From Streptomyces showdoensis (GTDB lineage Bacteria > Actinomycetota > Actinomycetes > Streptomycetales > Streptomycetaceae), in the NCBI RefSeq assembly GCF_039535475.1, contig NZ_BAAAXG010000026.1, forward strand, positions 4,149,501 through 4,213,500: 64,000 bases of DNA, in the 5' to 3' direction. Numbering within the stretch: the first letter of the stretch is position 1; the number at the start of each line of letters is the position of its first letter. A model generated the notes under the pieces. The model saw only the letters and a list, made by a program, of their open reading frames with translations. It did not search any database and was not told the origin of the DNA. Made by a program: the position numbers and the translations under genes. Shown in pieces: positions 27,516 through 43,368 of this stretch.

Positions 27516-27623
27516 GGGGCATCGCTCCTCGTCGGGGCCGGTCCGTCAGTGCGTTGACGCCCCGGCCGGGGAGGATGTGACAGTCGGCCCCGCGTGCGGG
27601 GGCCGCGTGGGATCCTGGTGGGC

Positions 27624-28115
27624 ATGAACCTGGAGGACCTCGTCCGCCTGCGCCGGGCCAAGGACGCCATGGACCGCGACTACGCGCAGCCCCTGGACGT
27701 CCCGGCGCTCGCACGGGTCGCGCTCATGTCCGCCGGGCACTTCTCCCGCAGCTTCCGCGCCGCCTACGGGGAGACCCCGTACAACTACCTCATGACCCGC
27801 CGCGTCGAGCGGGCCAAGGCGCTGCTGCGCCGGGGCGACCTGAGCGTGACGGAGGTCTGCTTCGCCGTCGGCTGTACGTCGCTGGGGTCGTTCAGCACCC
27901 GCTTCACCGAGCTCGTCGGGGAGAGCCCGAGCGCCTACCGGGCCCGCAGCCACGAGGCGGGGGCCCCGATCCCGGCGTGCGTCGCCAAGGTGGTGACGCG
28001 GCCGCTGAAGAACGGGCGGCCGGACGGCGCCCCCGGCGACCCGCTCGCCGCCCCCGAAGCCCCCGCCGGGCAACCGGTCAGGATCGGAGAAGCGGAATCC
28101 TCCGCGGCCTCGTAG
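27624..28115 (+). CDS. AraC-family transcriptional regulator
   Basis: 163 residues: essentially the DNA-binding domain alone. Two helix-turn-helix units: DVPALARVALMSAGHFSRSFRAAYGETPYNYLMTRRVERAKALLRRGDLSVTEVCFAVGCTSLGSFSTRFTELVGESPSAYRAR is split across residues 20-105, with the conserved GxTPxxY and second-helix pattern. The tail is disordered. It sits 10 bp upstream of a VOC gene on the same strand, a pairing common in actinobacteria, and probably controls it. Confidence 0.88.
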   Translation: MNLEDLVRLRRAKDAMDRDYAQPLDVPALARVALMSAGHFSRSFRAAYGETPYNYLMTRRVERAKALLRRGDLSVTEVCFAVGCTSLGSFSTRFTELVGESPSAYRARSHEAGAPIPACVAKVVTRPLKNGRPDGAPGDPLAAPEAPAGQPVRIGEAESSAAS

Positions 28116-28125
28116 CTTCGGAGGC

Positions 28126-28545
28126 ATGAACAGCATCAACCTCTCCCAGTGCTTCATCGCCGTCGACGACCACGACAAGGCGCTCGCCTTCTACCGTGAC
28201 GTCCTCGGCCTGGAGGTCCGCAACGACGTCGGGTTCGAGGGCATGCGGTGGGTGACCGTCGGGTCGCCCGACCAGCCGGACGTCGAGATCGTCCTCGAAC
28301 CGCCGCTCGCCGACCCGAACGCCTCGGCGGCCGACCGCCAGGCCATGTCCGAGCTGCTCGCCAAGGGGATGCTGCGGGGCGTGATCTTCTCCACCGACGA
28401 CGTCGACGCCACCTTCGAGCGGATCCGCGCGGCCGGCGGCGAAGTCCTCCAGGAGCCGGTCGATCAGCCGTACGGTGTACGGGACTGCGCCTTCCGCGAC
28501 CCGGCCGGCAACATGCTCCGCTTCAACCAGCCGCGCAAGCAGTAG
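28126..28545 (+). CDS. VOC-family (glyoxalase/bleomycin resistance) protein
   Basis: 139 residues. Two beta-alpha-beta-beta-beta halves: INLSQCFIAVDDHDKALAFYRDVLGLEVRND and GVIFSTDDVDATFERIRAAGGEV ... YGVRDCAFRDPAGNMLRFNQP, the usual VOC layout with possible metal ligands near the second half. Substrate unknown. GGAGG lies 4-8 nt before the ATG. Probably co-transcribed with the AraC gene. Confidence 0.85.
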   Translation: MNSINLSQCFIAVDDHDKALAFYRDVLGLEVRNDVGFEGMRWVTVGSPDQPDVEIVLEPPLADPNASAADRQAMSELLAKGMLRGVIFSTDDVDATFERIRAAGGEVLQEPVDQPYGVRDCAFRDPAGNMLRFNQPRKQ

Positions 28546-28651
28546 CGGAAGACCGCCCGCCCGACCGCCGGGGCGCGCGCCCGCGGGCGGGGGTTCCGGC
28601 CCCCGCCGCGGGCGCCGGCCCGTCCGCCAGAGCCCGAGGAGAGACGAGACG

Positions 28652-33322
<4,671 letters not shown>

Positions 33323-33326
<4 letters not shown>

Positions 33327-34246
33327 CCGACGCCGCCGACACCCCCACCCGCAGGCACACCGCGCTGCCCAAGGCGCAGACCCTCATCGAGGCGCTGCCC
33401 TGGCTCACCCGCCACCACGGCAAGACCGTCGTCATCAAGTTCGGCGGCAACGCCATGATCGACGACGAGCTCAAGGCCGCCTTCGCCCAGGACGTCGTCT
33501 TCCTGCGCCAGGCCGGCCTCAAGCCGGTCGTCGTGCACGGCGGCGGCCCCCAGATCAGCGCCGCCCTCGACCAGGCCGGACTCGTCAGCGAGTTCAAGGC
33601 CGGCCTGCGGGTCACCACCCCCGAGGCGATGGACGTCGTCCGGATGGTCCTCGCCGGACAGGTCCAGCGCGAGCTCGTCGGCCTGCTCAACCAGCACGGC
33701 CCGCTCGCCGTCGGCCTCACCGGCGAGGACGCCCGCACCATCACCGCCACCAAGCACCGGCCCACCATCGAGGGCGAGCGGATCGACATCGGCCGGGTCG
33801 GCGAGATCACCGCCATCGACACCGGCGCCATCCAGGCACTCCTGAACGACGGCCGCATCCCGGTCGTCTCCTCCATCGCCCGCTCCCAGGACGACGACCA
33901 TGTCTACAACGTCAATGCTGATACGGCGGCTGCGGCACTCGCTGCGGCGCTGGGCGCCGAAACGCTGATGGTCCTGACCGACGTCGAAGGCCTCTACGAG
34001 GACTGGCCGCACAGCGACGAGGTCATCAGCCGGCTCACCGCGAGCCAGCTGGAGAAGCTGCTGCCCGAGCTCTCCAGCGGGATGGCCCCCAAGATGGAGG
34101 GCTGTCTGCACGCCGTACGCAACGGGGTCACCACGGCCCGCGTGATCGACGGCCGGGTCCAGCACTCGATCCTGCTGGAGATCTTCACGGACGAGGGAAT
34201 CGGCACGATGGTCGTGCCGGACGCTACGACGGGGGAAACGACGTGA
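33323..34246 (+). CDS. argB: Acetylglutamate kinase
   Basis: 307 residues. [15 protein letters not shown] and [14 protein letters not shown] (phosphate and substrate loops), [17 protein letters not shown] and [11 protein letters not shown] are typical. The N-terminal helix ([20 protein letters not shown]) is the kind found in arginine-inhibited hexameric enzymes, so feedback control by arginine is likely. It overlaps argJ (ATGA) and argD (GTGA) by four bases each. Confidence 0.96.
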
Positions 34247-35508
34247 CGGACACGACGCACGCGGACACGACGACCGCGGACCTGACGAACGCGGCCACGA
34301 CGACCGCTGACCTGACGAACGACGGCCTGACCCGGCGCTGGCAGCACGCGCTCATGGACAACTACGGCACGCCCCGGCTGCCGCTCGTCCGCGGCGAGGG
34401 CGCCCGGGTCTGGGACGCCGACGGCACCGAGTACCTCGACTTCGTCGGAGGCATCGCCGTCAACGCCCTCGGCCACGGCCACCCGGCCGTCGTCGAGGCC
34501 GTGACCCGGCAGATCTCCTCCCTCGGCCACGTCTCCAACCTCTTCGTCGCCGAGCCCCCGGTCGCCCTCGCCGAGCGGCTGCTCCAGCTCTTCGGCCGCC
34601 CCGGCAAGGTCTTCTTCTGCAACTCGGGGGCCGAGGCCAACGAGGGCGCGTTCAAGCTGGGCCGGCTCACCGGCCGCCCGCACATGGTCGCCACCTCCGG
34701 CGGCTTCCACGGCCGCACCATGGGCTCGCTCGCCCTCACCGGCCAGCCCGGCAAGCAGACCCCCTTCCTGCCGCTGCCCGGCGAGGTCACCCACGTGCCG
34801 TACGGGGACGTCGAGGCGCTGCGCGCGGCCGTCACCGAGGAGACGGCCTTCGTCATCATCGAGCCGATCCAGGGCGAGAACGGCGTCGTCGTCCCGCCCG
34901 CCGGCTACCTCAGGGCCGCTCGCGAGATCACCCGCGCCACCGGCACCCTGCTCGTCCTCGACGAGGTCCAGACCGGCATCGGCCGCACCGGCCACTGGTT
35001 CGAGCACCAGGCGCACGACGGCGTCGACCCCGATGTCGTCACCCTGGCCAAGGGCCTCGGCGGCGGCCTCCCGATCGGCGCGACCGTCGCCTTCGGCCCG
35101 GCCGCGGAGCTGTTCACGCCCGGCCACCACGGCACCACCTTCGGCGGGAACCCGGTCGCCTGCGCCGCCGGCCTCGCCGTCATCGACACCCTCGCGGCCG
35201 ACGCGGCGCTCGACGAGGTCAAGCGCCTCGGCGAGAAGCTGAGGGACGGAATCGAGTCCCTCGGCCACCCGCTGGTCTCCCATGTCCGTGGTGCGGGCCT
35301 CCTGCTGGGTATCGTGCTCACCGAGCCCGTCGCGCCGCAGGTGCAGCAGGCGGCTCAGGACGCCGGTCTCCTGGTGAACGCGCCCGCCCCCGATGTCGTA
35401 CGGCTCATGCCGTCGCTCGTCATCGGCGACGCCGAGGTGGACGCGCTGCTCAGGGCCCTGCCCGGTGTCCTGGACGTGGTGAACGGGGAAGGACGAACCG
35501 GAGAATGA
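34243..35508 (+). CDS. argD: Acetylornithine aminotransferase
   Basis: 421 residues, class III PLP aminotransferase: [35 protein letters not shown] and K270 in [15 protein letters not shown]. It converts N-acetylglutamate semialdehyde to N-acetylornithine. The first 27 residues hold an imperfect duplication (TTTADLTN twice) encoded by two 30-bp copies at 34261-34290 and 34291-34320 (28 of 30 identical); this head is outside the fold. Confidence 0.96.
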   Translation: MTDTTHADTTTADLTNAATTTADLTNDGLTRRWQHALMDNYGTPRLPLVRGEGARVWDADGTEYLDFVGGIAVNALGHGHPAVVEAVTRQISSLGHVSNLFVAEPPVALAERLLQLFGRPGKVFFCNSGAEANEGAFKLGRLTGRPHMVATSGGFHGRTMGSLALTGQPGKQTPFLPLPGEVTHVPYGDVEALRAAVTEETAFVIIEPIQGENGVVVPPAGYLRAAREITRATGTLLVLDEVQTGIGRTGHWFEHQAHDGVDPDVVTLAKGLGGGLPIGATVAFGPAAELFTPGHHGTTFGGNPVACAAGLAVIDTLAADAALDEVKRLGEKLRDGIESLGHPLVSHVRGAGLLLGIVLTEPVAPQVQQAAQDAGLLVNAPAPDVVRLMPSLVIGDAEVDALLRALPGVLDVVNGEGRTGE

Positions 35509-35515
35509 GACGACG

Positions 35516-36052
35516 ATGACCGACGCGCAGGAGAACGAGCACGGCGGGCCGTCCGTTCCGCAGACCCGTACCGCACGCCACCGCAGGATCGTCGACATCC
35601 TCAACCGGCAGCCGGTGCGGTCGCAGAGCCAGCTCGCCAAGCTCCTCGCGGACGACGGACTGAGCGTCACCCAGGCGACGCTCTCCCGAGACCTCGACGA
35701 GCTCGGCGCCGTGAAGATCCGCAACACCGGCGGCGAACTGATCTACGCCGTGCCCAGCGAGGGCGGCTTCCGCACCCCGCAGGCCCCCCTCGGCGAGTCC
35801 GCCAAGGAGGAGCGGATGCGCCGCCTCTCCGGGGAGCTGCTGATCTCCGCGGAGGCCTCGGCCAACCTGGTGGTGCTCCGCACCCCGCCGGGCGCCGCCC
35901 AGTTCCTCGCGTCGGCCATCGACCAGGCCGAGCTCCACGCGATCCTCGGCACGATCGCGGGCGACGACACCCTGCTGCTCATCTCCCGCGACCCGGTCGG
36001 CGGGCAGGCCCTCGCCGACCACCTGCTGCGCCTCGCGCAGAAGGAACGCTGA
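35516..36052 (+). CDS. argR: Arginine repressor
   Basis: 178 residues. Winged helix ([48 protein letters not shown], about 22-70) and C-terminal hexamerisation/arginine-binding domain ([36 protein letters not shown] with the GTIAGDDT motif). It represses arg genes when arginine is bound. Seven bases separate it from argD. It converges on the next gene with a one-base gap. Confidence 0.96.
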   Translation: MTDAQENEHGGPSVPQTRTARHRRIVDILNRQPVRSQSQLAKLLADDGLSVTQATLSRDLDELGAVKIRNTGGELIYAVPSEGGFRTPQAPLGESAKEERMRRLSGELLISAEASANLVVLRTPPGAAQFLASAIDQAELHAILGTIAGDDTLLLISRDPVGGQALADHLLRLAQKER

Positions 36053-36053
36053 C

Positions 36054-36743
36054 CTAGTACCGCGTGATCGCCGTCGGCCCGCCCCGCGTGCCGACGGCGA
36101 TGTGCGGCCCGCGGGCCGGGTCGGCCCAGGCGAGCACCCGGCGCATCGCCTCCGCCGGCACGGAGACGCAGCCGGCCGTCGCCCCGCGCCCGTTCACGTG
36201 CAGGAAGATCCCGGCGCCGCGCCCGCGCACCGGGCGGTCGTAGTTGAAGCCGATGACCAGGGCGTACGCGTACTGCCTCCGGTACGACACGAGACGCTCG
36301 GCCTCGCCGGCCCGGCAGTCCCGGGGCAGCCCCTCCACCCAGCGGTTGTACGCCCGTGAGGCGTTGTCCTGGCACCACCAGGACCGGTCGGTGACCCGGA
36401 CGTAGGGGTACGCCGTCCCGGCCGGGGCCCGCTCGGTCCCGAAGGCGTAGGGCAGCCGGAAGAGCCCGGTGGGCGTGGTGTTCGTGCCCTGCCGCCGCAC
36501 CGTCCCCTCGGCGAGCCCGTTCGCGCCGAACCGCGCGGGCGCGGACCCGGCCCGCACCCAGCGTCCGCCGCGCCGGTCCCACCAGGTCAGCGTCCCGGTG
36601 GTGGCGCGGACGCCGGCCGCCTCGGCGGTGATCAGCTGGGTGCCGCCCCCGGTGTCCGCCATCCGCTCGGGAAGCGGCACCGCAGGGGCGTGCGGGCCTG
36701 CCAGGCCGGTCAGGACGGCGCCGAGCGCGAGAAGGGTACGCAT
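36054..36743 (-). CDS. Exported L,D-transpeptidase-fold protein
   Basis: 229 residues. A signal peptide (about 1-22, LLALGAVLTGLAGPHA) is followed by a YkuD-type domain: GIFLHVNGRGATAGCVSVPAEAM contains the HxN...TxGC catalytic set with Cys192. L,D-transpeptidases make 3-3 crosslinks in peptidoglycan, but the shorter YkuD domains of this kind may be carboxypeptidases or have other substrates. Its start lies 38 nt upstream of the stop of the neighbouring PNPOx gene on the same strand. Confidence 0.82.
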   Translation of the reverse strand: MRTLLALGAVLTGLAGPHAPAVPLPERMADTGGGTQLITAEAAGVRATTGTLTWWDRRGGRWVRAGSAPARFGANGLAEGTVRRQGTNTTPTGLFRLPYAFGTERAPAGTAYPYVRVTDRSWWCQDNASRAYNRWVEGLPRDCRAGEAERLVSYRRQYAYALVIGFNYDRPVRGRGAGIFLHVNGRGATAGCVSVPAEAMRRVLAWADPARGPHIAVGTRGGPTAITRY

Positions 36744-36781
36744 GGGCGCGACGCTAGGCGCCGGGTCCGCGCCCCGCCACG

Positions 36782-37387
36782 CTAGGCGCCCGGCCGGGGG
36801 AGCGGCGGCAGCGGGAGCGGCAGCGCGGGCAGCCCGTCGAGGCTCTTCGCGATGTGCTCCTTGCCCTCGCAGTACGCGTTGAACTCGGAGTCCGTCTTGC
36901 GGTTGAAGTACTCCGCGTGCAGCTGCCGGTCCTCCTGGTACTCCATCAGCGGGACCGCGAACCCGCAGGCGTCGCTGACCCGCCGCGCGTGCACGACGAC
37001 GATCGCCCGCGCGCTGCCCTGCCCTTCGACCGCCTCGGCCGGGAAGCGCGCGAACAGCTCGCCCCAGCGCGGGTCGTCGCGGAGCACCACCTCGCCGCCG
37101 CCGTGCACCCGCACCACGGTCGGCGGCCCGGAGAACGCGGTCCACATCAGGGTGATCCGCCCGTTGCCCGGCTCCCGCAGGTGCGCCACGACCTCGGCGC
37201 TGCTGCCCCCGAAGTCCACGTAGGCGAGCGTCAGTTCGTCGAGGACGACGAGGGTCCCCTTGCGCCCCTTGGGCGAGAGGTTGACATGGCCGTCGCCCGA
37301 GAGGGGCGCGGTGGCCACGAAGAAGACGGGCTGGTCCTCGATGAAGGCCCGGAGCCGCCCGTCGATGCGTTCATATGTTTTCCCCAT
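36782..37387 (-). CDS. Pyridoxamine 5'-phosphate oxidase-family (FMN-binding) protein
   Basis: 201 residues. Split-barrel start KTYERIDGRLRAFIEDQPVFFVATAPLSGDGHVNLSPKG and later FSGPPTVVRVHGGGEVV fit the FMN-binding PNPOx-like family of general stress-type oxidoreductases. ATG 37387 (second of two in frame) was chosen because GGAGG lies nine bases upstream; the first ATG abuts it. Substrate unknown. Confidence 0.82.
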   Translation of the reverse strand: MGKTYERIDGRLRAFIEDQPVFFVATAPLSGDGHVNLSPKGRKGTLVVLDELTLAYVDFGGSSAEVVAHLREPGNGRITLMWTAFSGPPTVVRVHGGGEVVLRDDPRWGELFARFPAEAVEGQGSARAIVVVHARRVSDACGFAVPLMEYQEDRQLHAEYFNRKTDSEFNAYCEGKEHIAKSLDGLPALPLPLPPLPRPGA

Positions 37388-37444
37388 GGGGCCCATCCTC
37401 CTCCCGGACGCCTCGGGGCAGGCGGGGCGGGGGAGTCCGGTCCG

Positions 37445-38785
37445 TCACGTCCGCAGGCCGAGCGAGCGGCGGACCTGGTACCGGAGCACGGGGTCGGGGT
37501 CCTCGGCGAGCCGCCGGGCGGTCTCCGCGTACGTCCACGAGCCGTTGTCGCGCAGCAGGCGCAGCGCGCGGATCCGGACGTGCGGCGGCCGGCCGGGCCC
37601 GGTGCGGTCGAGGAGTTCGCGCTCCGGCAGCCGGTCCGCCCACGGGGCCAGGGCCTTCGCCGTCTCCCGTACGACTCCCGGGGCGGGGTCGTCGAGGAGC
37701 GGCAGGAGGCGGGTGAGGTCGGCGACGTCCAGGGCGCGCAGGCCCGCGACGGCCGAGCTCCGCGCCAGCGGGCGCGGGTGCCCGGTCAGGGCCCACAGCA
37801 CCGGGAGGTCGACGGCCCTCTCGCCGCACTCCGCCAGGCCCAGGGGTGCCCGGTCGGGCATGGTCTGCGGGTCCGCGCAGGCGGCCCGGTAGAGCGCGAC
37901 GGGGTCGGCGCCGCCCTGGCGCAGCACCCAGCGGGCGCAGGCCCGGACGGTCCCCGAGCGGTCGTGGAGGAACGGCTCCGCCTCGGCGTGCCGCCCGGCC
38001 CGGCGCAGCGCGGTGACCCCGGCCGCCCGGACCGGGCCGGTGCGGGCGCCGAGCAGCGGGCCGAGCGTCTCGTCCGGGGCGTCCGCGGCGACCGCGGCGG
38101 TGGCGGCCGAGGACCGGACGGCCTGGTCGGGGTCGGCGGCGGCGATCCGGGCCAGCTCCCGCGGCTCGAACAGGGCCCGCTCCATGGCGACCCTCAGGGC
38201 GAGCCGCCGGGTGGCGCGGTCCCGGTGCAGGAACAGCGGGGTGAGGACCTCGGCGGGGGCCGTGCGCAGCCGCTCCTCCAGGAGGGCGGCGCCCTCGGCG
38301 CCGCGCAGCCGCCCCCGGATCCGGAGGAGCACGGGAGCGGTCGCCGCGAGCGTGGCGGCGTCCGCCGACGGCAGGGCGTCGGCCAGGACGGCCCGGGCCC
38401 GGTCCCGTACCGGGGCGGCCCAGTCGGTGGCGCGGACGGCGACGAGGGGGAGGACGGCGGGCCGCCCGGCGGCGTGCGCGAGCGCGGCCTCCCGGATCAC
38501 GCCGCTCGGGTCGCACAGGGCGAGGGCGAGCCGCGTCTCGTCGGGGGTGGTGGCGGTGGCGGTGCGGCCGAGCAGGGCCCGCCACCCCGAGGAGCCGCCG
38601 GTCCCGACGGGGCCGAGCCACGGGTGCTCCGGGCGCTCGACGGCGCCCCACCCGACGGCCCGGCGGATCTGCTCGTCCAGGTCGGTCCACGCGGTCGCGC
38701 TCGTGACGTCGAGGACCCGGGCGATCCGGCGCTCGCGCGTGACCTTGCGTATCGCCGGATCCAGCGGCGGTTCCTCGTACAGCAT
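37445..38785 (-). CDS. HEAT-repeat protein
   Basis: 446 residues made mostly of repeated antiparallel helices with Ala/Leu/Arg patterns (CDPSGVIREAALAHAAG, ADPDQAVRSSAATAAVAA, RTGPVRAAGVTALRRAG, DDPAPGVVRETAKALAPWA, EDPDPVLRYQVRRSLG), spaced about 30 residues apart. This is a HEAT/PBS-lyase-like solenoid, usually a protein-binding scaffold. No catalytic motif. It diverges from argH. Confidence 0.72.
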   Translation of the reverse strand: MLYEEPPLDPAIRKVTRERRIARVLDVTSATAWTDLDEQIRRAVGWGAVERPEHPWLGPVGTGGSSGWRALLGRTATATTPDETRLALALCDPSGVIREAALAHAAGRPAVLPLVAVRATDWAAPVRDRARAVLADALPSADAATLAATAPVLLRIRGRLRGAEGAALLEERLRTAPAEVLTPLFLHRDRATRRLALRVAMERALFEPRELARIAAADPDQAVRSSAATAAVAADAPDETLGPLLGARTGPVRAAGVTALRRAGRHAEAEPFLHDRSGTVRACARWVLRQGGADPVALYRAACADPQTMPDRAPLGLAECGERAVDLPVLWALTGHPRPLARSSAVAGLRALDVADLTRLLPLLDDPAPGVVRETAKALAPWADRLPERELLDRTGPGRPPHVRIRALRLLRDNGSWTYAETARRLAEDPDPVLRYQVRRSLGLRT

Positions 38786-38847
38786 GCGGGGAGCCTAGGC
38801 CGTGTCCTTCGGATCGGCCCGGGGTTTTCCACCCCGCCGGGCCCGCA

Positions 38848-40349
<1,502 letters not shown>

Positions 40350-40400
40350 CCCGTACGCCCCGCACGCCGGCCCGCCCGCAGGTGCGCGAGGCGGCACCAC

Positions 40401-40433
40401 GCCGCCGTCCTCCGTTATCCGGAGGGCGGCGGC
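40401..40433 (+). terminator. Terminator after argH
   Basis: Stem 40401-40414 pairs with 40420-40433 (14 bp with one G-U) around a 5-nt loop. Confidence 0.75.
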
Positions 40434-40484
40434 GCCGTCGTTTTCGGGACCCGATTGACCCGAATGAGCCGCAGGACTCTTGAG

Positions 40485-40502
40485 TGAGACATCTATGTCT
40501 CA
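40485..40502. promoter_or_regulatory. Operator palindrome upstream of the TetR gene
   Basis: TGAGACAT-CT-ATGTCTCA is an 18-bp perfect palindrome 20 bp before the ATG. A further half-like TCTCATG sits at 40518-40524. TTGACC at 40455-40460 and TATGGT at 40510-40515 are candidate promoter parts. This is the likely autoregulatory site of the TetR protein. Confidence 0.65.
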
Positions 40503-40521
40503 TGTGGTGTATGGTCGTCTC

Positions 40522-41073
40522 ATGTCAGTCGACCGCACCGAGGTGCTCCGCTCCGCCGCAGCCCTGCTCTCCCGCAAGGCGACCGCCACCATGGACGAGG
40601 TCGCGCGGGCCGCCGGGATCGGCCGGGCCACCCTGCACCGGCACTTCGCCGGGCGGGACGCGCTGGTGCGGGCGCTCGAGGAGCTCGGGATCCAGGAGCT
40701 GGAGGCCGCCCTCGAAGCGGCCCGGCTCGACGAGGGGCCCGCCGACGAGGCCGTACGACGCCTGATCGGCGAAGTGCAGCCCGTCGCGCCGCTGCTCTCG
40801 TTCCTCGTCACCGAGAACCAGCTCTTCGAGGGCGACCAGCAGAACGAGGGCTGGGAACGCCTCGACGCCCGGGTCGCCGGACTCTTCCGGCGCGGCCAGG
40901 AACAGGGCGTCTTCCGGATCGACCTGACCCCCGCCTGGCTCTGCGAGGCCTTCTACGGGCTGATCGGCTCGGGTGCCTGGGCCGTCGCCGACGGGCGGGT
41001 CGCCGCCAAGGACTTTCCATACATGATCGCCGAGCTGCTGCTCGGCGGAGCGCGCAGGAGCGTGGAGAAGTGA
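40522..41073 (+). CDS. TetR-family repressor
   Basis: 183 residues. N-terminal DNA-binding domain VLRSAAALLSRKATATMDEVARAAGIGRATLHRHFAGRDALVRAL (about 6-50), and a helical ligand domain. ATG 40522 was chosen because the upstream in-frame codons cover the operator palindrome. Its stop overlaps the MFS gene start (GTGA), so repressor and efflux pump form one operon. Confidence 0.9.
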   Translation: MSVDRTEVLRSAAALLSRKATATMDEVARAAGIGRATLHRHFAGRDALVRALEELGIQELEAALEAARLDEGPADEAVRRLIGEVQPVAPLLSFLVTENQLFEGDQQNEGWERLDARVAGLFRRGQEQGVFRIDLTPAWLCEAFYGLIGSGAWAVADGRVAAKDFPYMIAELLLGGARRSVEK

Positions 41074-42614
41074 TCACGGACACCGTCAAGCACGAGAGCC
41101 ATATCGAGGGCGTCCGCCGCCCCGGTCGGTGGCTCGCCCTCGCCGTGCTCGTCCTGGCCGTCCTGCTCGTGGCGGTCGACGCCACGGTGCTGGGCCTGGC
41201 GACCCCCTTCCTCTCCGAGGACCTCAAGCCCTCCGGCACCCAGCTGCTGTGGATCGGTGACGTCTACTCCTTCGTCATCGCCGGTCTGCTGGTCTCCATG
41301 GGCAGCCTCGGCGACCGCATCGGCCGCAAGAAGCTGCTGCTCGTCGGAGCCGTCGCCTTCGGCGCCGTCTCCGTGCTGAACGCCTACGCGACCAGCCCCG
41401 AGATGATGATCCTGGCCCGCGCCCTGCTCGGAGTCGCCGGTGCCACCCTGATGCCGTCCACGCTCGCCCTGATCCGCAACCTCTTCCACGACCCGCGCGA
41501 GCGCAGCCTCGCCATCGGCATCTGGGGCGCCATGGCCTCGGCCGGTGCCGCGGTCGGCCCGGTCGTCGGCGGATTCCTGCTGGAGCACTTCTGGTGGGGT
41601 TCGGTCTTCCTCATCAACCTGCCCGTCATGGCCGTCCTGGTCCTCGTCGGCGTCAAGCTGATCCCGGAGTCGAAGAACCCGAACCCGGGCCCCTGGGACC
41701 TGCCCAGCGTCGGCCTCTCCCTCGTCGGCATGATCGGCGTCGTCTACGCCGTCAAGGAGCTCGCCGCCAACGGCGTCACCCTGGACGTGGCCGTCGCCGC
41801 CGTCGCCGGTGTCGGCGCCCTCACCTGGTTCGTCCGCCGTCAGCTCACCCTGCCGGCCCCGCTCCTGGACATGCGCCTGTTCCGCAACCGCGGCTTCTCC
41901 GGCGCCGTCCTCGCCGACCTGCTGACCATCCTGGGCCTGTCCGGCCTGGTGTTCTTCCTGTCCCAGTTCTTCCAGCTGGTCCAGGGCCGCCAGCCGCTGG
42001 AGGCCGGCCTCGCCGAACTGCCCGCCGCCGTCGGTGCGGTGACCGCGGGTCTGCTCGCCGGCCGGGCCGCCCGCCGGTTCTCCGTACGGACCGTGGTCAC
42101 CGGCGGTCTGGCCGCCATCGGCCTGGCCCTCGCGGCCCTGACCGCGATCGGCCAGTCCACCGGCTACCCGCTGCTCGGCGCGAGCCTGCTCGTGGTCGGC
42201 GTCGGTGCGGGTCTCGCCTTCACCGTCACGGCCGACGTGATCCTGTCCACCGTGCCCAAGGACCAGGCCGGTTCCGCCTCCGCGGTGTCCGAGACGGCGT
42301 ACGAGCTGGGCGCGGCGCTCGGCATCGCGGTCCTCGGCTCGATCGTGACCGGTGTCTACCGGGGCTTCACCGCCCCGGCCGGCATCCCGGCGGAGACCGC
42401 CGCCGCGGCCCACGACTCGCTGGGCGGCGCGGTCGAGGCCTCCGCGGGCCTCGCCCCCGAGCAGGCCGGCGCGCTGGTCTCGGCCGCTCAGGAGGCCTTC
42501 GTCGACGGGCTGCGGATCGCGGCAGGCGCCGGCGCGGCGGTCCTCCTCGCGACCGCGGTCGCGGCCTGGTTCCTGCTGAAGGGCCAGAAGCTGGAGGACG
42601 GCGTCGAGCACTGA
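41070..42614 (+). CDS. MFS drug/proton antiporter, DHA2 (EmrB/QacA) type
   Basis: 514 residues with about 14 hydrophobic helices. LAVLVLAVLLVAVDATVLGLATPFLSEDL is helix 1; motif A is GSLGDRIGRKKLLLVG; motif C GAAVGPVVGGFLLEHFWWGSVFLINLPV. Likely exports toxic organic cations or antibiotics; substrate unknown. GTG start coupled to the TetR gene. Confidence 0.9.
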   Translation: MITDTVKHESHIEGVRRPGRWLALAVLVLAVLLVAVDATVLGLATPFLSEDLKPSGTQLLWIGDVYSFVIAGLLVSMGSLGDRIGRKKLLLVGAVAFGAVSVLNAYATSPEMMILARALLGVAGATLMPSTLALIRNLFHDPRERSLAIGIWGAMASAGAAVGPVVGGFLLEHFWWGSVFLINLPVMAVLVLVGVKLIPESKNPNPGPWDLPSVGLSLVGMIGVVYAVKELAANGVTLDVAVAAVAGVGALTWFVRRQLTLPAPLLDMRLFRNRGFSGAVLADLLTILGLSGLVFFLSQFFQLVQGRQPLEAGLAELPAAVGAVTAGLLAGRAARRFSVRTVVTGGLAAIGLALAALTAIGQSTGYPLLGASLLVVGVGAGLAFTVTADVILSTVPKDQAGSASAVSETAYELGAALGIAVLGSIVTGVYRGFTAPAGIPAETAAAAHDSLGGAVEASAGLAPEQAGALVSAAQEAFVDGLRIAAGAGAAVLLATAVAAWFLLKGQKLEDGVEH

Positions 42615-42638
42615 CGCGCCGAGCTCCTCCCGTGAGGC

Positions 42639-42683
42639 ACACGGCGAAGGGCGCCCCCGGAGCGGGGGCGCCCTTCGCCGTGT
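42639..42683. terminator. Bidirectional terminator, MFS and acyltransferase genes
   Basis: A perfect 21-bp stem pairs 42639-42659 with 42663-42683 around a 3-nt loop, between convergent genes. Confidence 0.85.
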
Positions 42684-42696
42684 CCGGAGGCGTCGC

Positions 42697-43368
42697 CTAC
42701 GCGGCCTTCGCCTTCGTGGCGTACATGTCCACGTACTCCTGGCCGGAGAGCCGCATGACCTCCGCCATCACCGAGTCCGTCACCGCCCGCAGGACGTACC
42801 GGTCGCGGTCCATCCCGTCGTAGCGGGAGAACTCCATCGGCTCGCCGAAGCGGACCGTGACCCGGCCCGGGCGCGGGAAGCCGGCGCCGCCCGGCTGGAG
42901 CTTGTCGGTGCCGATCATGGCGAACGGGACCACCGGGGCGCCGGTCATCAGGGTCAGCCGCGCGATGCCGGTGCGGCCGCGGTAGAGGCGCCCGTCGGGG
43001 GAGCGGGTGCCCTCGGGGTAGATGGAGAAGATCTTGCCCTCCTCCAGCACCCGGCGGCCCGTCATGAGCGCGGCCACACCGCCGCGGCCGCCGTCGCGGT
43101 CCACCGGGATCATGCCGACGCTGGTGAAGAACCAGGCCATCAGACGGCCCTTGACGCCCTTGCCCGTCACGTACTCGTCCTTGCCGATGAAGAAGACCTG
43201 GCGGTCCAGGCAGATCGGCATGATCATCGAGTCGATGAAGGTCAGGTGGTTGCCCGCGAGGATGACCGGACCCGTCCCCGGGACGTTCTCGGCGCCCTCC
43301 ACGCGGGGCCGGAACATGAGGCGCAGGACCGGCCCAAGAGCTGCCTTCATGAGCGCGAGACGGGACAA
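42697..43368 (-). CDS. 1-acyl-sn-glycerol-3-phosphate acyltransferase
   Basis: 223 residues. PlsC domain: acyltransferase motif I NHLTFID (HX4D), motif II region FFIGKDEY, motif III YPEGTRSPDGRLYRGRTGIARL, and VPFAMIGT. It acylates lysophosphatidic acid at the membrane. The start is TTG at 43368, five bases after GGAGGAA; no ATG has such a site, and ATG 43350 would remove six residues. Upstream in-frame codons reaching 43512 are probably untranslated. Confidence 0.85.
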   Translation of the reverse strand: MSRLALMKAALGPVLRLMFRPRVEGAENVPGTGPVILAGNHLTFIDSMIMPICLDRQVFFIGKDEYVTGKGVKGRLMAWFFTSVGMIPVDRDGGRGGVAALMTGRRVLEEGKIFSIYPEGTRSPDGRLYRGRTGIARLTLMTGAPVVPFAMIGTDKLQPGGAGFPRPGRVTVRFGEPMEFSRYDGMDRDRYVLRAVTDSVMAEVMRLSGQEYVDMYATKAKAA

